DNA of 64,000 nucleotides, taken from NCBI RefSeq assembly GCF_001514195.1, contig NZ_KQ948735.1, positions 1,172 through 65,171 of the forward strand, in the 5' to 3' direction. Origin of the DNA: Streptomyces griseorubiginosus. GTDB lineage: Bacteria > Actinomycetota > Actinomycetes > Streptomycetales > Streptomycetaceae. The notes beneath the pieces were generated by a model. The model was not told where the DNA came from. It saw only the letters and a program-made list of their open reading frames with translations, and did no database searches. Shown here piece by piece: positions 41,492 to 49,766 of this stretch (position 1 is its first letter; every line of letters starts with the position of its first letter). The position numbers and the translations under genes are program-made.

Positions 41492-41509
41492 TGTCTTCCC
41501 GGAAAAGGA

Positions 41510-42970
41510 TCAGGGGAGCAGGACGGCACCCAGCCGCGGGGAACCGGACGTCGAGACGCCCAGGGACGACGGGCCGAAGGTGACCGCGCGGCTCGTGGTC
41601 AGGCCGGCGGCGGCGCCGCGCAGGTGCCACAGGGCGCCGTCCCCGCCGTTCTCCCCGCCGTTCTCCCCGTCGGCGCCCACCGACAGGTCCGCGTGGCCGT
41701 CGCCGTCGAGGTCGGCGAGGTGCACGGCGGCACCGAAGTGGTCGTTCGTCTCGTTCGCACCGGGGACACCCGCGGTGTCCTGGCTGAAGGACTGGGCGTC
41801 GGCCGTGGTCAGCCCGGAGGGCGAGCCCCGCAGGAGCGTGACCGTGCCGGTGAGGTCGACCGAGCCGATCTTCTCGTAGTACGCCGACACGGCCGCGTCG
41901 GCGTATCCGTCGCCGTTGACGTCGTCGAGGGAGACAGACCCGCCGAAGTGGTCGTCCGTCTCGTCCGCACCCGGAACGCCCGGGGTGTCCTGGTCGATCG
42001 TCCGGCCCGGCTCGGGGTCGACGCCCGTGGCGTGGCCGAGGTGGGTGCTGACCGAACCGCCGACGTTGCCTTCTCCCGCACCCCAGTGCTCACCGGTGAG
42101 CACGTCGTCGTACCCGTCGCCGTCGATGTCGCCGACGGCCGCGGTCTCACTGTCCTCGGCCATCACGGTCCGGTAGGCGAGGCCCGAGGCGGAGCCGTGG
42201 AACACCATCGCGCTGTTGTACGCCGTGTGGTCGTCGAGGTAGAGCCCGCTGACGACGAGGTCTCCGGCGCCGTCGCCGTTCAGGTCTCCAGAGGTCAGGG
42301 ATGCGGCGCCGTGCCCGGTGCCGGTGCGGATCGGTGCCGTGACCTTGTACTTCGACGCCGCGCCGGACGACTTGGTGAAGCCGCCCCTGCTGACCCAGAC
42401 GTCCGCGCCTGTGCTGCCCACGGCGAGGTCGGGCTTGCCGTCGCCGTTGAAGTCGCCGACGGTGAGGGACTGACCGAAGCGGTCGTGGGCGGTGGGGGCG
42501 GGATCGGCGGCCGTACGGCCGCCGGACAGGCCGGAGGCGCTGCCCCAGACGATGATCGTGGTGCCGCCGTCGGTGTCGGTGCCGAGGTCCTCGCCCGGTG
42601 CCGAGACGACGAGGTCGGCGTATCCGTCGTTGTTGAGGTCGCCCGAGGCGAGCGCGGAGCCGAAGGAGTCACCGTGCTCGGCGCTGCCGGGAATGCCGCT
42701 GGTGTTCTGGGTGATGACCGTACGGCGGGCGGTGCTGATGCCGGACCTCGAGCCGTAGGCGACGACCACGGCACCGGCGTACGTGCGACCGCCCACGGTC
42801 GCGGAGGGCGCGGCGATCGCGAGGTCGCGGTAGCCGTCGCCGTTGAAGTCGTCGTGGTACTTGGCGGTGGCCGCGGACGCCGGAGCGGTCAGGACGAGCG
42901 GGGTGAGGCCCGCGACGAGGAGGGCTGCCAGGGCGGTGGAGGTGGAGAGGGAAGCGGGGGTGCTGCGCAA
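41510..42970 (-). CDS. Secreted FG-GAP (integrin alpha-type) beta-propeller protein, copy 1
   Basis: 486 residues: Sec signal (STALAALLVAGLTPLVLT, cleaved near ASA-ATA), then seven FG-GAP repeats, each with a DxNxDGxxD calcium loop (DFNGDGYRD, DLNNDGYAD, DFNGDGKPD, DLNGDGAGD, DIDGDGYDD, DVNGDGYAD, DLDGDGHAD), consistent with a seven-bladed calcium-binding propeller. TTG at 42970 is chosen because GGAGA lies seven bases upstream and the signal peptide follows; no ATG fits. It is a tandem paralogue of the gene at 43076-44575. Binding partner unknown; extracellular adhesion or ligand binding is inferred. Confidence 0.85.
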   Translation of the reverse strand: MRSTPASLSTSTALAALLVAGLTPLVLTAPASAATAKYHDDFNGDGYRDLAIAAPSATVGGRTYAGAVVVAYGSRSGISTARRTVITQNTSGIPGSAEHGDSFGSALASGDLNNDGYADLVVSAPGEDLGTDTDGGTTIIVWGSASGLSGGRTAADPAPTAHDRFGQSLTVGDFNGDGKPDLAVGSTGADVWVSRGGFTKSSGAASKYKVTAPIRTGTGHGAASLTSGDLNGDGAGDLVVSGLYLDDHTAYNSAMVFHGSASGLAYRTVMAEDSETAAVGDIDGDGYDDVLTGEHWGAGEGNVGGSVSTHLGHATGVDPEPGRTIDQDTPGVPGADETDDHFGGSVSLDDVNGDGYADAAVSAYYEKIGSVDLTGTVTLLRGSPSGLTTADAQSFSQDTAGVPGANETNDHFGAAVHLADLDGDGHADLSVGADGENGGENGGDGALWHLRGAAAGLTTSRAVTFGPSSLGVSTSGSPRLGAVLLP

Positions 42971-43075
42971 GGGAGTGTCTCCTGGGCGGCGTCGGCCGGG
43001 CCCGCGACGGTCGGACCGCGAGGGCGGTCGGCCGTTCACGGGCCCGGTGTGGGGTGCCTGAGGGAAGTGGGTGGG

Positions 43076-44575
43076 CTAGTCGGCGAAGAGGGCGCCGAAC
43101 TGGGGGGTGCCCGCGGTGGAGACGCCCACCGCGGTGACGGAGAGGGCGCGGGAGCCGGTCGTGCCTATCTTCGTGCCGGTGGAGGGCAGGTAGGTCACCG
43201 CTCCGTCGGAGCTGTCCTCGTACGACCCGATGACCAGGTCGGCCTTGCCGTCGCCGTTGACGTCGTCGAGCTTGACGTCGGCGCCGAACAGGTCGTTCTT
43301 CTCGGAGGTGCCGGGGACGCCCGTCGTGTTCTGCTCGAAGGACTGCAGCCCCGTGGAGGTGTTGACGCCGCTCGCGGAGCCGTACAGGACGGTGACCATG
43401 CCGGCGTTCGCGACGCTGCCGAGGTCCTCCGCCGGAGAAGAGACGACCAGGTCCTGGTAGCCGTCACCGTTGACGTCGCCCAGATCCAGGTCCCAGCCGA
43501 AGCCGTCGCCCTTCTCCGAACTGCCGGGTACGTTCCCGGTGTTCTGGGTGATGCCGGTGGTCGAGGCGGGGCCGGACGCGGAGCCGTAGGTGATGCTGAC
43601 CTTGCCGCCGTTCGCGGCGTCCGGGATGGCCTGGCCCTCGCTGGTGGTGGCGTCCCAGTCGGCGCCGGTGACGATGTCGCCGTAGCCGTCGCCGTTGATG
43701 TCGCCGATGCCGGTGACGATGCCGGGCTTGAGGGTCTTGATGCCCGCGACGCTCAGGCCGTTCGCGGAGCCCGCCAGGTAGTAGTTGGTGTTCCAGCCGT
43801 TCTGCGTCTGCGTCTCGAAGCCGTCGACCACCAGGTCGGTGCGGCCGTCGCCGTTGACGTCGCCGGCGGTGAGCTGCTCGGGGCCGTAGGGGAAGTCGCC
43901 GGAGCCCGGCGCGATCGGGGGCTTGACGGTGTAACGGCCACCGGGCTGACCGGTGGAGCTGCTGAAGCCGCCCTTGTAGACGTACAGGGTCGCGGAGGAG
44001 TTGCCCACGACCAGGTCGGCCTTGCCGTCGCCGTCGAAGTCGCCGGCCGCCAGGGACAGGCCCCAGTTGTCGTGCGAGGAGACCGCCGGGTCCGGTACGT
44101 CGCTCGCCTTGCCGGTGAGGCCGCTCGCCGAGCCCCACAGGATCGCGAGGGCGCCGCCGTCGGTGTCGGTGCCGACCTTCTCGTAGGGAGAGGCCACGGC
44201 GAGGTCGTCGTAGCCGTCGCCGTTGAAGTCGGCGTAGGCCGTGGCGCCGCCGAACCAGTCGCCGGTCTCCGCGCTGCCGGGCACGGTCCCGGAGTTCTGG
44301 CTGAGGACCGAGCGCTTGGCGGAGGTGATGCCGTTGCCGGCGCTGCCGTAGAGGGCGACGACCTGGCCGGCGTTGGCGTGGCCGCTGACGGAGGCGCCGG
44401 CGGCGGTGGCGAGGACGTCGCCGATGCCGTCGCCGTTGAAGTCGGCCTTGGCGACCTTGAACGAGTCGGCGGCGGTGGCCGTCGTCGCGGACACCGTGAG
44501 CAGACCGCCCGTCAGCGCGGCAGCGGCGGCCGTCGCGAGGGCGAGTCGCAGGTGCGAGTGGTACTTCTGGTGCAT
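43076..44575 (-). CDS. Secreted FG-GAP (integrin alpha-type) beta-propeller protein, copy 2
   Basis: 499 residues, same architecture as copy 1: Sec signal (LRLALATAAAAALTGGLL, cleaved near ATA-ADS) and seven FG-GAP repeats with calcium loops (DFNGDGIGD, DFNGDGYDD, DFDGDGKAD, DVNGDGRTD, DINGDGYGD, DVNGDGYQD, DVNGDGKAD), ending in GVSTAGTPQFGALF, which parallels GVSTSGSPRLGAVL of copy 1. ATG at 44575 with CAGGAGAA ribosome binding site. The two genes share direction, spacing 105 bases, and clearly arose by duplication. Confidence 0.87.
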   Translation of the reverse strand: MHQKYHSHLRLALATAAAAALTGGLLTVSATTATAADSFKVAKADFNGDGIGDVLATAAGASVSGHANAGQVVALYGSAGNGITSAKRSVLSQNSGTVPGSAETGDWFGGATAYADFNGDGYDDLAVASPYEKVGTDTDGGALAILWGSASGLTGKASDVPDPAVSSHDNWGLSLAAGDFDGDGKADLVVGNSSATLYVYKGGFSSSTGQPGGRYTVKPPIAPGSGDFPYGPEQLTAGDVNGDGRTDLVVDGFETQTQNGWNTNYYLAGSANGLSVAGIKTLKPGIVTGIGDINGDGYGDIVTGADWDATTSEGQAIPDAANGGKVSITYGSASGPASTTGITQNTGNVPGSSEKGDGFGWDLDLGDVNGDGYQDLVVSSPAEDLGSVANAGMVTVLYGSASGVNTSTGLQSFEQNTTGVPGTSEKNDLFGADVKLDDVNGDGKADLVIGSYEDSSDGAVTYLPSTGTKIGTTGSRALSVTAVGVSTAGTPQFGALFAD

Positions 44576-44743
44576 GCGGGATTCTCCTGCGGCATGCGGG
44601 GGACGCCTGGCCGGCATCCACGTCGATGGGGTGCGAACCGCCCGTGTTTGCCGGGAGTTGTCCTCGGGGACACGCTTGGTTGGCGATCAGGAGACCTCCG
44701 GTGGCGCCCGAGGGTTGTACGTGAGCTGGCGGTTTCTCGGTGC

Positions 44744-46993
44744 TCAGCCGGCATCGGAGGGGTCCAGCCGGTAGATCGTCGAGGTGCCGCCCGACTGGGC
44801 GCTCTGAGTGGAGGAGCCGCTCGTGCCGTAGTCGCTCGCCTTCACCGCCGTGCCGTTCTTCTGGACCCAGGTGGTGATCTCCTGGCTGAGCGTGCTGTTG
44901 CCGCCCATGCCGCCTCCGCCGAGCTGGATGTAGTGCAACTCGCCCTTCTTCACCAGCTCCTTGAGCCTGGCGAGGGTCATCGCCCGGTCGGTGCCGGTGA
45001 AGCCCCACATGGAGATGACCGGCTTGTGGGTGCTGAGGATCAGCTGGCCCGCGCTCTGCGAATTGGACACCGCGAGCAGCCACTTGGCGCCGTCCTGGTG
45101 CTTCTCCAGGTAGGAGATGAGCGCGCTGTCGAGGCTGCCGCCCCTGCCACCGCCCGTGCCGCCACCGCCGAAGCCGCCGCGGCTGGAGCCGGTGCCGCCG
45201 GGTGCGGTGCCGCCGCCGTTCTGGGCGCCGGGGTTCTCGCCGGCGCCGGGGAAGGGGTTGGTGCCGTTCTGTGGGCCGCCGTTCCGGGGGAGTTCGCCGG
45301 TTCCGCCGCCCGGTGTCGTCTGGCCGTCGCCGGGACCGTTGCCGCCGGGGAGCTCACCGCTCGCCTGACCGCCGCCCTGCTGGGTGCCGCCCGGCAGCTG
45401 TCCGCCGGGGCCGCCGCTGCCGCCCCGGCCGCCGCCCCCGAAGCCGCCCATGCCGCCCCCGGTCGACGGACCCGCCGTCGGGTTGGTGCCGCCCATGCCG
45501 CCGCCCATACCGCCGCTCGTGGTGGAGAAGGCCGGCGAGACCGCGTACGCCGTCGGGCCCGCCAGGGCCGCCACGATCGCCGCGGCCACGGACACGGCCA
45601 GCAGCCGGACCTTCGTGGCCGAGCCCGCCGTACGGAGGACGAACAGTCCCACGACCGCGAGGACCGTCAGCACGGCGACCGTGGGCCACAGCCAGGTGTT
45701 CCAGCCGTCGGCCCGGCGCAGCAGCACCACCGCCCAGACTCCGGTGACCCCGAGACCGGCCGGCAGCACCCAGGACCAGCGCGCGTCACCGCCGCGGAAG
45801 GCACGCCACAGCAGCACCCCGCCGCCACCGCACAGCGCCGCGATACCGGGGGCCAGGGCGGTCGTGTAGTACGGGTGCATGGTGCCCTCGGCCATCGCGA
45901 AGGTCAGGTAGTGCAGCACCAGCCAGCCGCCCCACAGGACGAGCGCGGCCCGCGTCGGGTCGGTGCGCGGGGCGCGGCCGCACAGCACCAGGCCGGCGGC
46001 GAGCGCGAGGAGGGCGAAGGGGATCAGCCAGGAGATCTGGCCGCCGAGGACGTCGTTGAACATCCGGCCGATGCCCGCGGTGCCGGCGAAGGTGCCGCCC
46101 CCGCCTCCGCCGCCCCCACCGTTGCCCTCGCCGCCGAGGACCCGGCCCAGGCCGTTGTAGCCCATGATCAGGTTCCAGGCGGAGCCGTCGGTCGAACCGC
46201 CGATGTAGGGCCGGTCGTCGGCCGGGACGAGGGAGACCGCCGTGGCCCACCAGAAGCTGGAGACCGCCAACGCCACCGCCGCGAGGGCCAGGTTGACGGC
46301 CTTCTTCCGCCAGCCGAGCCTCGACGCGTAGACGTAGACCGCGAAGACGGCGGGCAGGGCGATATAGCCCTGGAGCATCTTGGTGTTGAAGGCGAGCCCG
46401 AACAGGACGGCGGAGCCGATCAGCGGGAGCAGCCGGTCGGTGCGGACCGCGCGCAGGGCGAGGGCCGCGCCGCCCACCATGAGCAGCACCAGGATGGTGT
46501 CGGGGTTGTTGTCACGGTTGATCGCGACGGTGATCGGGGTGAGTGCGAGGACCAGCGCGGCGACGGTGGCCGCCACATGTCCGAAGTACCGCTTGACGGA
46601 GGAGTGCAGGATCCAGATCGTGCCGAGGGCGGCCGCGATCTCGGGGGCCATCATCTGCCAGGTGCCGAAGCCGAAGACCCGGCAGGACAGGCCCATGATC
46701 ATGAGCGCGAACGGCGGCTTGTCGACGGTGAGGAAGTTCCCCGCGTCGAGCGACCCGAAGAACCAGGCCTTCCAGCTCTGCGTCCCGCTGTAGATCGCGG
46801 CGCTGTAGAAGCTGTTGAGGCTGTTGCCGCTCAGGTTCCAGCCGTACAGGACGCCGGCCAGGACAAGGATCGCGAGCAGCGCGGGCAGGGACCAGCGGGG
46901 GGCCTTGTCCGGGGGTGCGGCGGGTGGGGCCGACGGGGAGAGGCCGGTCGCCGTGGTCTCGGTCTCGGGGTGGGGATCGGTGGCAGATGTCAC
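44744..46993 (-). CDS. GT39/ArnT-like membrane glycosyltransferase with Gly-rich linker (YkcB type)
   Basis: 749-residue polytopic protein. About 12 membrane segments in the first 510 residues, starting LPALLAILVLAGVLYGWNLS; the luminal/extracytoplasmic loop carries the acidic FLTVDKPPFALMIMG region and RDNNPDTILVLL. A low-complexity Gly/Pro/Asn/Gln tract (about 525-645) follows, then a C-terminal extracellular domain (SALISYLEKHQDGAKWLLAV, KPVISMWGFTGTDRAMTLAR). This matches putative mannosyltransferases of the YkcA/YkcB class, which use polyprenyl-phosphate sugars. GTG at 46993 is the best start before the first helix; a ribosome binding site is weak. Confidence 0.85.
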   Translation of the reverse strand: MTSATDPHPETETTATGLSPSAPPAAPPDKAPRWSLPALLAILVLAGVLYGWNLSGNSLNSFYSAAIYSGTQSWKAWFFGSLDAGNFLTVDKPPFALMIMGLSCRVFGFGTWQMMAPEIAAALGTIWILHSSVKRYFGHVAATVAALVLALTPITVAINRDNNPDTILVLLMVGGAALALRAVRTDRLLPLIGSAVLFGLAFNTKMLQGYIALPAVFAVYVYASRLGWRKKAVNLALAAVALAVSSFWWATAVSLVPADDRPYIGGSTDGSAWNLIMGYNGLGRVLGGEGNGGGGGGGGGTFAGTAGIGRMFNDVLGGQISWLIPFALLALAAGLVLCGRAPRTDPTRAALVLWGGWLVLHYLTFAMAEGTMHPYYTTALAPGIAALCGGGGVLLWRAFRGGDARWSWVLPAGLGVTGVWAVVLLRRADGWNTWLWPTVAVLTVLAVVGLFVLRTAGSATKVRLLAVSVAAAIVAALAGPTAYAVSPAFSTTSGGMGGGMGGTNPTAGPSTGGGMGGFGGGGRGGSGGPGGQLPGGTQQGGGQASGELPGGNGPGDGQTTPGGGTGELPRNGGPQNGTNPFPGAGENPGAQNGGGTAPGGTGSSRGGFGGGGTGGGRGGSLDSALISYLEKHQDGAKWLLAVSNSQSAGQLILSTHKPVISMWGFTGTDRAMTLARLKELVKKGELHYIQLGGGGMGGNSTLSQEITTWVQKNGTAVKASDYGTSGSSTQSAQSGGTSTIYRLDPSDAG

Positions 46994-47136
46994 CCGGGCA
47001 TCGTGCAGATGCGCCTTGGGCGACGGCTGTGACGAACCTGGCTCGATCCTGTGAAATCGCCACGGGTTGAGTAACGACTCGTACAACCATTCCTCATGCG
47101 TACAACCGTTCCCCTGCCCTCGAGAGTCAACTGGGC

Positions 47137-47979
47137 ATGACACGGGGGATATTCAGACACACGAAATGGGTCGCGGCCGGTGCGCTGGCCGCCTGCGTCG
47201 TCGCCGCCACTCCGGCTGCCGCGGCCACCACACCGACCGTCAGCTGCACGTCCGCCAAGGCGGGCCTCGCCGACAAACTCAAGCGGGACATCACGTCCGC
47301 CGTCTCCAACCGCTCCGGCACGATCGCCGTCGGGCTCTACGACCGTACGACCAACACCACGTGCACCCTGCGCTCCTCCACGGCCTACGACTCCGCGAGT
47401 GTGGTCAAGGTGACCGTGCTCGCCACGCTGCTGTGGGACGCGAAGAAGCACAACCGGTATCTGACCGACCGTGAGACCACTCTTGCCAAGGCCATGATCA
47501 CCAAGTCGGACAACGACTCCACGAGCAAGCTGTGGAAGCAGCTCGGCATGACGAAGATCAAGGGGTTCCTCTCGGCGGCGGGTATGACCCAGACCAAGCC
47601 GGGGGCGAACAACTACTGGGGCCTGACCCAGATCACCGTCACCGACGAGCAGAAGCTGCTCAAGCTGATCACCGCGAAGAACAGCGTCCTGAGCGACAAC
47701 TCCCGCGCCTACATCCTGAAGTTGATGGGCCAGGTCATCTCCTCGCAGCGCTGGGGCACGCCGTACGGCCGCCCGTCGGGGGTCTCCTGGCACGTCAAGA
47801 ACGGCTGGCTCCAGCGGTCCACGCACGGTTGGCGGGTCCACAGCGTGGGCACGTTCACGGGCGGCGGCCACGATTACATGATCACGGTGCTCACGCACGG
47901 CAACAGCACCATGAACTACGGCATCACCACCATCCAGGGCGTAGCCAAGGTCATCCACAAGGACCTGGCAGCAAGCTGA
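47137..47979 (+). CDS. Secreted serine hydrolase, class A beta-lactamase fold
   Basis: 280 residues with a Sec signal (KWVAAGALAACVVAATPAAA, cleaved near residue 31). Penicillin-binding/beta-lactamase elements: nucleophile Ser88 and Lys91 in SVVK, an SDN-like motif in KSDNDST, and KNG in place of the KTG triad. It lacks an obvious class A omega-loop ExxLN, so true beta-lactam hydrolysis is uncertain; a peptidoglycan-related peptidase/esterase role is as likely. ATG at 47137; divergent from the glycosyltransferase with 143 bases between. Confidence 0.8.
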   Translation: MTRGIFRHTKWVAAGALAACVVAATPAAAATTPTVSCTSAKAGLADKLKRDITSAVSNRSGTIAVGLYDRTTNTTCTLRSSTAYDSASVVKVTVLATLLWDAKKHNRYLTDRETTLAKAMITKSDNDSTSKLWKQLGMTKIKGFLSAAGMTQTKPGANNYWGLTQITVTDEQKLLKLITAKNSVLSDNSRAYILKLMGQVISSQRWGTPYGRPSGVSWHVKNGWLQRSTHGWRVHSVGTFTGGGHDYMITVLTHGNSTMNYGITTIQGVAKVIHKDLAAS

Positions 47980-47986
47980 CGTCTGG

Positions 47987-48437
47987 GCGGCGGCTGGTCT
48001 GCCGTCGCGGTGCGGGTGGGGGCGCGGCGGGTTGATGTCACCGGGCTTCCGGGCGTCGCTGTGTCGCCTCGGGGTGGCGTCGGTGCGGAGGTGACAACTC
48101 CGGCGCTGGGTGCCCGTGGGCGGCGGCTGGTTCATCGTCGCGGTGCGGGCGCGGCAGGTCGGCTTCCGGGCTCCGGCCTCGCCCGTCGCGGTGCTGCCTC
48201 ACGGCGACGCGTGGGCGTCTGTGCGGGGGTGACATCTCCCGGCGGCGCGCAGTCCCTGGGGACTGGTCCTTCGTTGCGGTGTGGGTGCGGCAGGTCGGCC
48301 TTCGGGCTCCGGCCGCGCCCTTCGCCGTGCTGCCTCGCCGTGATGCGTGGGCGGGGGCTGGTCTGTCGTCGTGGTGTGGGTTCCGGCCGGCTGGGTGATG
48401 ACTCCGGGGTTCCGGCCGGCTGGGTGATGACTCCGGG
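47987..48437. repeat. Degenerate repeats filling a gene-free gap
   Basis: Between the serine hydrolase and the phytase-like gene (47980-48608) no gene is convincing. Blocks resembling GGCGGCGGCTGGT(C/T)TGCCGTCGCGG, with GCGGCAGGTCGG and CTTCGGGCTCCGG in the later copies, recur about every 100-140 bases (from roughly 47987, 48120, 48259 and 48352). The stretch ends with a 28-29 bp perfect tandem duplicate (48381-48409 and 48410-48437; TTCCGGCCGGCTGGGTGATG plus nine bases). Confidence 0.65.
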
Positions 48438-48608
48438 TTCCCGCCCAGCACCTTGTGTCGGCGCTCAGTCCGCGGAGAGGCGGCCGGCCTCTCACCGTCG
48501 GGCGGGTGCGGGCACACCACGGCTGGGGCCCAGCCACCGTCACCGGCCCGCCCCGCCCTTCACCGCCCCGCCTCCCAGGCGTCACGCGCCCGTCCTACCG
48601 TGGCGCGC

Positions 48609-49637
48609 ATGCAGCTGAGAACCGTACTCGCGACCGTCACCGCCGCCCTCGCCACGGCGGCCTGTCTCACCGCGGCCGAGCCCGCGCTCGCCTCGGTCCC
48701 GGGCCGTCACGCCTGCTCCCCGTCCGTCTCCCTGGACCGTTTCTCCGACGCGCTCGACAAGACGACGTTCGACGGGACCTTCGTCGGCAACCTCTCCGCG
48801 CTCGCGCGGGACCGAAACGGCTCCCTCGCCGCCCTTTCCGACCGCTCCGCCCTCTTCGACCTGGACGCGCGGACCCTCGCACCGCAGAAGGTCGTCCCGC
48901 TCGCCGACGAGAACGGGGCCCCGCTGGACTCCGAGGGACTGGTCGTCGACAGGGACGGCACCCGGCTGGTCACCTCCGAGACCGAGCCGTCGATCCGCCG
49001 CTACGGCGCGGACGGCAGGATCTTCGACCGGCTCCCCGTCCCGGCCGAGCTCCTCGTCGCCCCGGCCGGCCGCGCCACCTCCAACCAGACCTTCGAGGGC
49101 CTGACCCTCCTGAACGGCGGCCGCACCCTGCTCGCCTCCATGGAGTACGCCCTCTCCGGCGACACGCCCGGCACCGTCCGCTTCCAGACCTGGACCCGGA
49201 CCAAGGACAACCACTTCAGGCCCGCCGCCCAGTACGCGTACCGCACCGACGCCGCCTTCCTCGGCGTCCCCGAGGTCCAGGCCCTCCCCGACGGTCGCCT
49301 CCTCGTCCTGGAACGCGGCTTCACGCCGGGCGTGGGCAACACGGTCCGCCTCTACCTGGCCGACCCGCGCCACGCCACGGACACGGCGGACATCGAGAAC
49401 CTCACGGGCCAGGAGGACGTACGCCTGATCAGGAAGACCCTGCTCACGGACATCGCCGACTGCCCGACCCTCGGTGCCACCGCCAAGCAGCCCCAGCCGA
49501 ACCCCCTCCTGGACAACATCGAGGGCATGGTCGTGACCGGCCACGACAAGGGCCGTCTGAAGGTCCTGCTGGTCAGCGACGACAACCAGAACGCGACACA
49601 GACGACCCGTTTCTACGACCTGAGGGTCCGGGTCTGA
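48609..49637 (+). CDS. Secreted phytase-like (esterase-like) beta-propeller protein
   Basis: 342 residues with a Sec signal (ATVTAALATAACLTAA, cleaved near ALA-SVP). The mature part matches the esterase-like activity of phytase family: FVGNLSALARDRNGSLAALS, LDSEGLVVDRDGTRLVTSE, FEGLTLLNGGRTLLASME, LPDGRLLVLERGFTPGVGN and LDNIEGMVVTG. ATG at 48609; no ribosome binding site is obvious. Whether it hydrolyses phytate or another phosphoester is not known. Confidence 0.85.
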   Translation: MQLRTVLATVTAALATAACLTAAEPALASVPGRHACSPSVSLDRFSDALDKTTFDGTFVGNLSALARDRNGSLAALSDRSALFDLDARTLAPQKVVPLADENGAPLDSEGLVVDRDGTRLVTSETEPSIRRYGADGRIFDRLPVPAELLVAPAGRATSNQTFEGLTLLNGGRTLLASMEYALSGDTPGTVRFQTWTRTKDNHFRPAAQYAYRTDAAFLGVPEVQALPDGRLLVLERGFTPGVGNTVRLYLADPRHATDTADIENLTGQEDVRLIRKTLLTDIADCPTLGATAKQPQPNPLLDNIEGMVVTGHDKGRLKVLLVSDDNQNATQTTRFYDLRVRV

Positions 49638-49707
49638 CCGGATCCGATCACCGAGTTTGTTGCGGAGGGATGAAATCCGCTTCGGTCCGCGTTGGTGTCT
49701 TCCGGCA

Positions 49708-49746
49708 GATCAGGACTGTGGATCAGGACTGTGGACCAGGACTTCT
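49708..49746 (+). repeat. Three 13-bp direct repeats upstream of the ABC exporter
   Basis: GATCAGGACTGTG occurs twice in perfect tandem (49708, 49721), followed by a diverged third copy, GACCAGGACTTCT (49734). They end 20 bases before the GTG of the exporter gene, so they lie in its leader or promoter. Confidence 0.75.
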
Positions 49747-49766
49747 GAACGACGGAGGACACCCGC

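Noticed and set aside
41624..47032. Very long plus-strand open frame of about 1800 codons
   Set aside because: It runs antisense to two FG-GAP genes and the glycosyltransferase, has Val/Gly/Arg-rich shadow composition and no recognisable domain; long antisense frames are expected at this GC content.
47980..48608. Short frames in the repeat-filled gap
   Set aside because: Frames on both strands follow the repeats, show Arg/Gly/Pro-rich composition and lack start signals.
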